The notes under the pieces: generated by a model
What the model was told of the DNA's origin: nothing
The model's database searches: none
The model's input: only the letters and a program-made list of their open reading frames with translations
Shown here: piece after piece, positions 55,233-64,000 of the stretch
Layout of the letters: the number at the start of each line of letters is the position of its first letter
How positions within the stretch are numbered: the first letter of the stretch is position 1
Program-made: the position numbers and the translations under genes
Source of the DNA: Selaginella moellendorffii
Taxonomy: Eukaryota; Streptophyta; Lycopodiopsida; Selaginellales; Selaginellaceae
Assembly: GCF_000143415.4 (NCBI RefSeq)
Contig: NW_003314293.1
Coordinates: 1,494,457-1,558,456, forward strand
Length of the DNA: 64,000 bases
Direction of reading: 5' to 3'

Positions 55233-55862
55233 TCGTGACATATATACAGTATTTCAAATTGGTGTTTACGCAATCTTACAGCTTCAGAAATCGTTTCTCG
55301 TAAAGAACCGATGAACGAAACAAGAAATTTACGGCACGATCACACTCATAAGTTGCCAAGAGTTGTAGCAGCAAAGACTGCGCTAAAAGCATAGTCTGCT
55401 GAATCCAGGGAAGCATGTACAAAGCAAAAAGTCATTCATAAACTCTTAGTTTACTTCTCATTAACTAGACTTCAATCACTTTAATTATGTGTTTTAAAGC
55501 TATGCTATACTTTGTTTGCCATTTTATTAATCTAATACAAAAAGCCTTCCACCAAACTCTTTTTTCTAAGGCTGAGAATTATAAATTTACAAATTCCTAA
55601 ATCAATTGCTTTTCCAATTTACTAAGTGGATATGTGTGAAGCTTCTTTTATCAAGAAAATATTGTTAAGGCACATAATTCCGGAACACTTTCAGATATAT
55701 AAGACAAATAGAGCCCACCACAAGGAAGAAGGCAGGTGCTGTGCTATGCTCATGATTGCACTGGAGGGGATGATTAGCGTGGTATTTAAATTATCCTCAT
55801 TTAAATACTTTGATATACTGAGAGATTTATATGGTAAGTATATATATAAAAAAACAGAAGCT

Positions 55863-57485
55863 TAGTCACAAGCATTTGGGATTATCATAGATTAAGTTTA
55901 TAGATTAATTAGAGGAGTTCACATAAAAGATTTAATAGATTTATATGTTTCTCCCCATATTAAGGGCTTTCCCCTCAACATCTAGTGACTTCACTAAAGA
56001 AGATTGATTCCTAGCTAACCATAAAAGCTATTGTGCAAGTAATAAGTAAACTTCTCTTTAGTTTATCTTTACCTTCTTCAACTAGTTATGGGTCTACTTG
56101 GTTTCATTGTATTTTTCTGGCTGTTCTTCTTGGAAGGCAACTGTAGGAGTGTGGAGCAACAACAAAATGCTTACATGGCCTGAAGTTTTGATCTTGATGG
56201 CTCATTCTCTGTTTTTTGTTTTGGTGCTGCTTAGGCTTGATCCTCTCTTCTGCTACACAACAATAAGATGCCATTGAGAACAAAAACAACAACAATAATG
56301 AAGTCTATGTACTATTAGAGTTTGTAGGTTTTCTTGAATGGCTAGTGCTCCTTGTAACGTGTTTGGATTTATCTAAATGCGACAAGAGACTATAGTCTGT
56401 ACATGCACAATGCACTATTTACTGTATATTTAACTCTTCAATAGTCATATAATCATGTGATTGATTCATTAACAATAAACATATCCACTTGTATGAATTT
56501 CTTATCTACATTTTATATTGAATGCATAAGCTGAAATTTCTAGATTATTAGAAAAACTTTTAAAATGTATAACTATTTATCTATTTATTATATTTTAATA
56601 TTAATAATATAAATAATTTTGTATGCATTAATTTCAGAAATAATAGTAGTGTTATTCCTATATAGTATTTTTCATCACTCAGAAGTTTAAAATTATGAAC
56701 ATAATTATAATTTATAAACACAAGATTCTTATTTGGTAGAAAAAACTAGAATATACTAAAAGCTTTATAGGAATTTATAAATTATAAAAATGTTTATAAA
56801 TATAAATACAAATTTAATCTAAATTAATATAACCATTAAATGGTAGAATATCTCAGAAAATATTTTTGGTTTGTTTAAGCAAACCTGTAGAGGATGGTAG
56901 TGGATATATCTAGAATATGTCTGGATATTCTAGAATACTTTACCATTTAACGGTTGTTATTCATTTATATTAATCTTGTATTGTAATTTATAAACTTTTC
57001 TAAACACCTCCTAATGTATTAAAAAAAAAATTTTATCTAACAGTTCATATGCATTTAGATGCATGAATTGTTATAAGAAGTTACTCAATGGAGCAATAGC
57101 GTGGACAAAGAAGAAGCTTTCACATACAAAGAGCTCATGAACAAAAGAGTGTGATACTCTCTTAGCTTATCTCCCTCATGGATCCCACACGAAAATCACC
57201 AAAATAGAGTGTTTCTTGCACTGAGGATCCAGGAATTTGGAGTGGCCTGGGATTCAACTAGCAATTCAAAAGACAGCCTTTTTCCTTTGTTCCCAGGCCC
57301 TGCCTCCAACGAGTGCTGTCCCCCCGGACCACCAATACACAAACAATGGCGATATGTGGTGGACATCACACACAAACCCCAAATTAAAATCTTGCAAGCC
57401 CAAAGCCACGTCATGACGTTTAAATTATCCTACCAGCTTGCCACTGACATGGCATAGTATGGGTTAAAAAAGGGTGTTGTTACTT
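55863..57485. other. AT-rich intergenic region
   Basis: No gene recognised. Highly AT-rich from about 56400 to 57060. The stretch 56820-56870 and 56940-56985 contain a short inverted repeat around ACCATTTAA(C)GG / CCATTAAATGGT. Open frames are short and of random composition. Confidence 0.5.
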
Positions 57486-57521
57486 ACTTCTCTCTCTCTC
57501 TCTCTCTCTCTCCCCCCCCAG
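57486..57521. repeat. CT microsatellite followed by a C run
   Basis: (TC)n then CCCCCCCC, simple sequence of no apparent coding meaning. Confidence 0.85.
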
Positions 57522-57755
57522 ATTGTCATGAGGTGGTTGTGCTAGAGGAGGATCTAATCGCTAGAGTGTGCTGTGCTTTTGCCAATTCCTCCCCACCAAC
57601 AAAGCGCAAGCTCGAGCAAGCTGTGTGATTTATCTCAATCCTAATTGCAAGGAAACTATGGAATATGACAAATGTTATAAGTGTTCCAAAGCATCCAGCA
57701 TCAGTAGTGTACAAGAATATATGGGGTTAAGGTGTGGTAAGCATCAATCACTCTA

Positions 57756-58013
57756 AAGTATTTTGTAGATCTTTACACACAAATTTCAAGCTTTCAAGTG
57801 ATACCTTTTGAACCTTCTTAATTACCTTACACAGGTGGAAAGGGTGGCACTTTGGAACATGGCCCAGAATCAATGCTGTCCACGCCACAACATCATGGTG
57901 AGGCATTTGATCAAACACTGCACGAGCATTGATCACTTGAAAGTATCACTTGAAAGCTTGAAACTTGTGTGTAAAAATCTATTGAATATCTTTTGAACCT
58001 TCTCAATTACCTT
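57756..58013 (-). repeat. PPR gene scrap enclosed by inverted repeats
   Basis: The minus strand at 57840-57936 encodes INARAVFDQMPHHDVVAWTA, an unmistakable PPR unit with no neighbours. It is enclosed by inverted copies of ACTTGAAAGCTTGAAA(C/T)TTGTGTG (57775-57806 and 57945-57975). A direct repeat of TTTTGAACCTTCT(T/C)AATTACCTTA follows each arm. Confidence 0.65.
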
Positions 58014-58699
58014 AGCTTGTAGAAAGGAGTTGCATAGAGGTTGTGATTGTTAGCAGGATTTCTGGACTGGAAATCCATTTTGCATTGTTAAACAGAACAT
58101 AGTCATATGGAGAGTTCTACCTTTGTGTTTCAAAGATCATTGCAGTTAGAGTTTGCCATCTTTGATGCACATATAAATTCTGAGAGTACTTTTGTGTCCC
58201 TACCATTTCATGAACCATCCACTAACTTGGAAGAGACCCTCCTATCAAGGTAGGGTTCCATGCTCCACTCACCTAAAAATGTCTTTCCCCCTCCAAATCC
58301 CCCCATTTTTTTAATGGTTACATATAACCCCCCTTTTGATATGCCTAAATGGATTAGGGTGCCATTTTTGTTTGCCCTGAGCACAACCATGCCACAACTC
58401 AGCAATTCTTCCTTAACAATCATCTCCCATGCTATAGAGATTGTGATGAGGTATATAAATTTGGTAAAGTTATTCTTTTTGGAGGAGGAGAACATAATCT
58501 TAGTTTTAGTTTCAAGAAAGCTCTTGTTTATTCAAATGGTGGAGGAAGTTATTGTTATAGTTCTTTCCATGCCATATCCCATTACAACTTTATTTTTCAA
58601 GAGAGTGATCACTAAAAAGGAGCATTTAAGGTTATCAATTGCCACGTATTACATCAAGCCAAGTAGTCTCCACACTAGTGGTATTATACAGAGCTTGAG

Positions 58700-59590
58700 G
58701 TTCTTTATATAGATCCACAAAGATTCAAAGAAGTGTTTCAGGTTTTAGTAATTACTTTCACTTTTAGGAGGCCTCCTCCAAGTTTGGTAGAAATACTAGG
58801 GCAACACTTACCTGTTTCAAAGAAAATAGCTATTACTTGGAACACTTGGCATTTGGGGATATATGGTGAACAATTGGTGATGCATTTGGAGTGGTTTCAT
58901 ACATTGCTCAAGCTTATCAATGCCATTTTAGGTGTGCATTGCTTGAGCATGAAGGACTAATGATCTATTGGCTGAATGAGGAGGGAATGAATGAAGTTAT
59001 AATAGAATTTCAAAGATTATGTGAATTTTGTCATGCAATGGATTGCACTCACATTGCAATCAAACTCCCAAGATCAGAAGACATAATAAATTGGTATACT
59101 AGGGAAAAAAATTACTATAGTTTAAGCTATGGTAGAGAGTAAGACTTTGATATAACAACAAAGATAGCAGGTAGTGTTTTAGATGGATAAGTTTGGAATT
59201 CTAGTCGTTTGAAGAAAGTATGATGTGGCCTAATGTACTACACAAAGTTTAGGGACATTCCATAGTATATCATTATTGATAGAGGATATGACTATGCTTT
59301 ATCAGTTTTATTCCCATATCCAAACAAGTTTTGTGGTAAAGAGCAGTGCAACTTCATTCATTTTTCTACAAGGATTATTGTTGAGTGATTTTTTAGAATT
59401 TTGAAAAGGCAATGGAAATTGTTAGCTCAGAAGGGATTTAGACATCCAAGCATCCTTGTGAACAACATCATGGCTTGTTACATGCTACATAACTTGATAA
59501 TCACAAAGAATGATAGATTTATGGAAGATTTTGATCTTGACAAATTTAACCATGATGTAAGCTATTGTCCACAAAATCTTTTTGTTTAGA
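58700..59590 (+). pseudogene. PIF/Harbinger (HARBI1-like) transposase relic
   Basis: Pieces in three plus frames match the DDE nuclease of Harbinger transposases: LPVSKKIAITWNTWHLGIYG (about 58815), FCHAMDCTHIAIKLPRSED (about 59030, with the first catalytic Asp), NYYSLSYGRE, then IIIDRGYDYALSVLFPYPN (about 59270), FSTRIIVE and VNNIMACYMLHNLII (about 59455). Multiple stops and frameshifts separate them. No Myb-like companion gene or terminal inverted repeats were recognised nearby. Confidence 0.75.
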
Positions 59591-59599
59591 TAAAGGTGG

Positions 59600-61146
59600 C
59601 ATAACATTGAGAGACACTATGGAAAAGTTTTTGAAGAATTTGGAGTGATAGTACTATAGTATGCTTGCACTTTATTTAATACAATGTTTTTGAATGAACT
59701 TCCATATTTTCTGATATACAGAGCTCTTATGTGCAAGATCCAGGACATGTTGAGCATTAGATGCGAGTTCTATATCTGTAATTTGAGCTTTGTATCAGTA
59801 GTAGCTCCAAAATTAGAGCTCCAATGCATATTAGTAGATATGCACAAAACTAATGGATAAATGTATCCTCGTCTAGAGCAAATGTTGTGAGCCCATTTTA
59901 GTAGACTTGTGCCTTTAGAGGCAATTTTTTTATCCTCCCAAAACCTATAAGCCGATTGGACAATCGTGAAAATGCAATAGTGATTCTCACCCAAGTGTGT
60001 GCTTCATCCAGTTTTCATCATCTTATTTCTAGAATCACAAAATTTAAAAGTCACAAGCAAGAGCTTGGTAGTGTTGTGAGATATTTACTGCAAAATCTTA
60101 AATGGGCATGTGCTCCACAAGCTTTCCTTTCTAGCTTTTATAGATTGCATTGTGATCACTATATTGATAAGTAAGTTTTCTAGCTCGATAAGATCAAAGT
60201 TTCTATGCCAACCAAACAAGGTAAAGAGGAGAGCTATGTAAGAACTAATGTATGATATCAAGCTCCTCTCCAATTTTAAAGCCATCTATTGGATTGTGAA
60301 AGGAGTAGGAAGATCACATTCTGCCTTATTTGGCAAAACATCCAATCCCCATTATTCTATTTGGAAGAAAATGCATGCATTTGATCAATCTAAAGGCTTC
60401 TTTTTTAAAATGAAGAACTGGGTTTTGACTAAGATGGGCAACAATGTATGTGCGTCCAAGTTCAAGAGCCCACCCAGCTCTTTCGCAACTATTGCTCAGC
60501 CAACGATCTAACTTTTGAGAACTTGGTGAGACGATTATGGTTCATACCGGTTTGCTGGAGAGCAAGGTGTAGTGCACATCACATTTGGACTAGAGCCAAC
60601 ATCTAGAACTCGATGCAAAACACAAGTTATTAAGCAAAACCATAGAAAAAGACACTCACTTTAGAAAGAAAAAAAAAGAATGGAACTTACAGAAGAGAGC
60701 TTTGTTATCCACAGTGGCATTGTTGGCAAATGATTTTTGAGGCTCTGGATCCAATTGCACCACATTCCCCATCCTCCTCCTTAATCTTCTCTTCTTCGTC
60801 GCTATTCTATAAGACGCTCACTAAAATCCATGAAAGCCATGGCCACGAGAGCTCCATTGCAGAGAGCTCAAGGGCATGGGACTTTATGCTGCTGTCAACC
60901 ACTAGCAGCTTGGTGATCATTGGGAAATTGAGGCTACTCATCACCTTGAGATTGCCCAGTTTTTGTATTAATCCCTATAGGATATTGGGGAATGTACATA
61001 TATGTTTCATTGATCCAGCTTTTGGCCATGGAGCTCTTAGTCAATTCCTAGATCATAAAATAAGCATGCTGATGTTTGGTGTGGTGCTCAAGTTTCTTCA
61101 CAGAGCAATGGATGTGAATGGGCCTTGGAGCTCTTTATCACTTGAG
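59600..61146. other. Intergenic region before the third LTR element
   Basis: AT-rich. One 145-codon plus frame at 60730-61167 (MIFEALDPIAPHSPSSSLIF) runs into the LTR at 61147; it has no recognised motif and probably reads by chance. Confidence 0.4.
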
Positions 61147-62963
61147 TGTGAGACACAAAATCCCTAGGCCCCAAAGTGGAGCCGGAAGGGCGCCACGTGG
61201 TAGTGGCCGAAGTGAGAGCCAAACGAGCGTAACACATTTGGACCAAAAGCTCAAACTTGAAAAGTCAAGAGCAGGAGTGGAACTCCCAAAGAAGCGCTCG
61301 AGGAATGAGCACGAAGCGAGCCATAGGCAAGGCTCCAAAAAGGGACCCAAAAAGGACCAACACATGACACGTGGAAGTGTCTGAGATGGACCCGAGTTGG
61401 GGTCCGAAGTGGAGTCCGAGATGGACCCGAGTTGGGGTCCGAAGTGGAGTCCGAGATGGACCCGAGTTGGAGGCCAAAGTGGAGTCCAAAGTGGAGTCCG
61501 AAGTGGAGTCCGAGAAGGACCCGAGATGGAGTCCGAGATGGAGTCCGAGATGGAGTCCGAGGTGGACCCGAGATGGACCCGAGATGGAGTCCGAGATGGA
61601 CCCGAGATGGACCCGAGATGGACCCGAGATGGACCCGAGATGGAGTCCAAGATGGAGTCCGAGATGGAGTCCGAGATGGACCCGAGATGGAGTCCGAGAT
61701 GGAGTCTGAGATGGAGTCCGAGATGGAACCGGGACTGAGACCGAGACCGAGATCGAGACCGAGACCAAGATCGGGACCGAGACCGAGACCAAGGCCGAGG
61801 CCGAGACCGAGCCCGAGCCCGAGCCCGAGTCCGAGTCCGAGTCCGAGTCCGAGTCCGAGTCCGAGTCCGAGTCCGAGTCCGAGTCCGAGTCCGAGTCCGA
61901 GTCCGAGTCCGAGTCCGAGTCCGAGTCCGAGTCCGAATCCGAGTCCGAGTCCGAGTTTGAGTCTGAGAGGGTGAAAGCCCAAAGCGTTCGTCTCCCAGAC
62001 CCTGGGGGGTTTGGTGAGCTCCAAAAGTATAGTAGGGGGAGGACTGTAGTGGAGCCAGTTTGGCCAGGAAAGGCCAGTTTGGCCCAGGAAGGCCGGACCC
62101 AGTGTTGGGTGATGAGCTGCCCACTGGGAAGTCCAAGACTAGAGTGAATACAAACCGACAAGCGGGGTAGCTTGGTGAAGTGTTCAAGAGCCGGCTCTAG
62201 TTCCCCCGGGAGATCGACTGGCCGATGCTCCCAGTCCAAGTGTGGGTGGCACTACCTACTTGGATACCTGGTGTGGCTCAACGGAACCTCGCTCTAAGCC
62301 CATGGCTAGAGCACCTAAAGACGAAAGGCGGGGAGAGTACCCATGAGGCTTGCGTAAGGCCACGGTGTTCCGAAATGGTGTCCCAAAGTCCCAGACTGTG
62401 GAAAGGAAGAGGGGTAGCCCTCTGGTGTGGTGACCAAGGACACAGTCACACAGTGAGGAAGCCCTAGAGGATAGTGGGACTTAGTGGTCGGGCCGGTGGG
62501 CCTTGATCCAGTGGCAGTGTTGGCGAACACAGCCAAGGACAGAAAGGGACTTGGTGGGGACCGAAACAGAGATATTGGGGAAGGCTATTCCCCATGTCTG
62601 TAGGCATCCTAAGGATGTTAAGGAGTGGATCTGGGATGATCACTCATGGATGGACGACCTAGTCTTTGAGAGACGGGATTGGAATGTAGGTGGTGTTGGA
62701 CCACCAATGTGACCAAGGTAAATGGGCATGGCCTTAGCGTAACGGGCCGATACGTCGGTGGTACCTTGGGGTGTCGATCATGGGATCGGACACGTGGAGC
62801 ACTTGGACCAAGTGCTAAGGTTGAGTGGCATGGATGCCATTCTCGGGGCCAGCAAGCCCCAAGTCCTGAGTTGGGCTTATGGAGGTTGTGAATGAGACTC
62901 CTCCAAGTGGTCGGAGGTGTGGTTAAGTGACTAAAGTAGAATGGAAAAATTTAGTCTCTTACA
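61147..62963 (+). repeat. 5' LTR of the third element
   Basis: 1817 bases, TGTGAGACAC ... GTCTCTTACA. Contains a 12-base unit array (GATGGAGTCCGA/GATGGACCCGA) at about 61385-61735 and a nearly pure (GAGTCC)n hexamer array at about 61815-61965. Confidence 0.9.
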
Positions 62964-64000
62964 ATTTGGTATCAGAGTTGTTCCTTAATCTGACTTTTAT
63001 TGGTGCTCAAGTATATCACCACTGGTGTTGGCATCGGAAGGTCCGAGGAGTGGGCCTATCCTTGAGGAGTAGCAGGTCGGGAAGATATGGCTCTCCATTA
63101 CAGTTCATGTGTGAACTTGTAGACAACATGGTGGATAGAAAAGGGCCAATAATGGAATGACTTTGGGATCTTGGGAACAGTATAAGGGTTTCCTCAGAGA
63201 GTGGAGGATGTGATCCAGATTAACGTTTGACTTAGCAAACTGGCTGATGTAGTTGTGGTAAACAACTACAGTTGGGATCACGAGAAAGATGCAAACTCCA
63301 AAATAATAAAGGAGTCACAAGATTACCCTTATATGGTTGAGGCTGGTACTCATAAATTTGAGACTGGAATTGTTGACCGTGGGAGGTCAAATTCAGAAGA
63401 GGACACCAGTCCTTGAAATGGTAGCCGGGGCTACCTCTAATAAATGCTGGAACAACCCAAGGAGTTGGGGGTGTACTTAAAGATGAGTTACTATTCTCAT
63501 CACATGGACAAGTAGTCCTAAGGGGCAAAGGTTAGCCCCAAGAAAATTATCAAGTGTTAGAGTAACACTTGTAAAGATTGTCCTTGTGAGTATGACAGGA
63601 ATGCAAGAAGTGTATTCCAGTGAGCTAGTGCCTCACAAGTAGGACCTTACGGGTCTGTGGATTAACCAAGTCCAAAACTGCTGGATGACTCAAGTAGAGT
63701 CAAGGGATGGTCCTAAAAGGACTGATAGAAGCATTTGGGCTGAGGTGTGCTGTACCCTACAAAGGATGGGGGGGGATCATAGGATCCAAGGATGAGAACA
63801 AAGGGTATCTCATTGATGGCAAAATGTGCCATGCTAAAGTTCGTGGGAAAGGTGTTCCCAAAAAAGAAAACAACTTTGACACAAAGTTGTGTATGACTTC
63901 TATGATGCAGTGCTAACGGATGGTTGGCATGAGAAAGAGTGGTATTGGTCTTGGCAAAGACTTAGACACAAAGAAGAAGTGTCATAGAGGTAGGCTCGTG
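61147..64000 (+). mobile_element. Third LTR element, same non-autonomous family, plus strand, runs off the window
   Basis: The LTR is followed by a Met-tRNA primer-binding site (TGGTATCAGAG at 62967-62977) and about 1 kb of internal sequence. The internal sequence is homologous, in reverse orientation, to the PBS-proximal end of the element at 30789-34809 (for example AGGACATGGCTCTCCA versus AGATATGGCTCTCCA). No coding capacity seen before the window ends. Confidence 0.85.

Larger units (their letters stand above)
48958..55862. repeat. Tandem duplication of a two-gene unit
   Basis: Two units of about 3.3-3.6 kb, roughly 48958-52299 and 52300-55862, share the same order: NTPase gene on the minus strand, then a small gene on the plus strand, then an AT-rich tail. 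Matching landmarks are GTAAGTATATATATAAAAAAACAGAAGC at 52270-52300 and 55835-55862 and the ACTTATCT(A/C) block at 51150 and 54730. A third copy of the tail (GATTAGCGTG... TTAAGTTGTTACACTT) lies at about 48960, so a further unit may once have been present. Confidence 0.8.

Noticed and set aside
60730-61167. 145-codon plus-strand frame
   Set aside because: No recognised motif, extends into an LTR, and lacks a supporting splice or composition signal.
61385-61970. CRISPR-like regular repeats
   Set aside because: The units are contiguous without unique spacers and lie inside a plant LTR.

Overview
This is nuclear DNA of a land plant. The gene set (PPR proteins, a BSL/BSU1-type kelch phosphatase, a chloroplast YlmG-type YGGT protein, an APR-like thioredoxin protein, a TDP1 relic with a plant-type FHA domain) and the very short introns (mostly about 45-80 nt) suggest a lycophyte such as Selaginella. 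The species call is inference. Exon joins were made by hand from GT-AG sites, preserved frame and remembered family architecture; no alignment program was run.

Bases 1-8.4 kb hold broken genes on both strands: a frameshifted PPR gene, a receptor-like-kinase relic lacking the APE segment, an unidentified multi-exon relic, a cluster of inverted foldback repeats, a TDP1 relic that stops exactly at that cluster and lacks the Lys of its first HxK motif, and a frameshifted SET-domain gene. Bases 8.6-27.5 kb are a compact block of apparently intact genes: an alpha/beta hydrolase with an Asp at the nucleophile position, a CIR1-like splicing/corepressor protein, a YGGT protein divergent from it, an APR-like protein divergent from an intronless PPR gene, a Tudor-like/AT-hook protein, a 21-exon BSL phosphatase, and an unrecognised four-exon gene.

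Bases 28-46 kb are nested LTR retroelements with readable target-site duplications. A non-autonomous element on the minus strand (28903-43893, TSD AATAG) carries inside one LTR a young chromodomain Ty3/gypsy element (35523-43022, TSD GTAGT). Next to it lies a small TRIM-type element (44258-46104, TSD CATTT) with a solo LTR of the chromovirus family inside it (TSD ACGCC). An AT-rich decayed gag-pol relic of the same family follows on the minus strand to about 47.8 kb. The chromovirus integrase is interrupted by two short GT-AG segments whose exact removal restores the reading frame; they look like spliceosomal introns.

Bases 49-56 kb hold a tandem duplication of a Crinkler/RHS-type P-loop NTPase gene with a divergently oriented small gene. 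One copy is intact. In the other the NTPase has lost its C-terminal module and the first part of the small gene is inverted. The rest (56-64 kb) is AT-rich sequence with a PIF/Harbinger transposase relic, a PPR scrap caught between inverted repeats, and the left end of a third LTR element that runs off the window.
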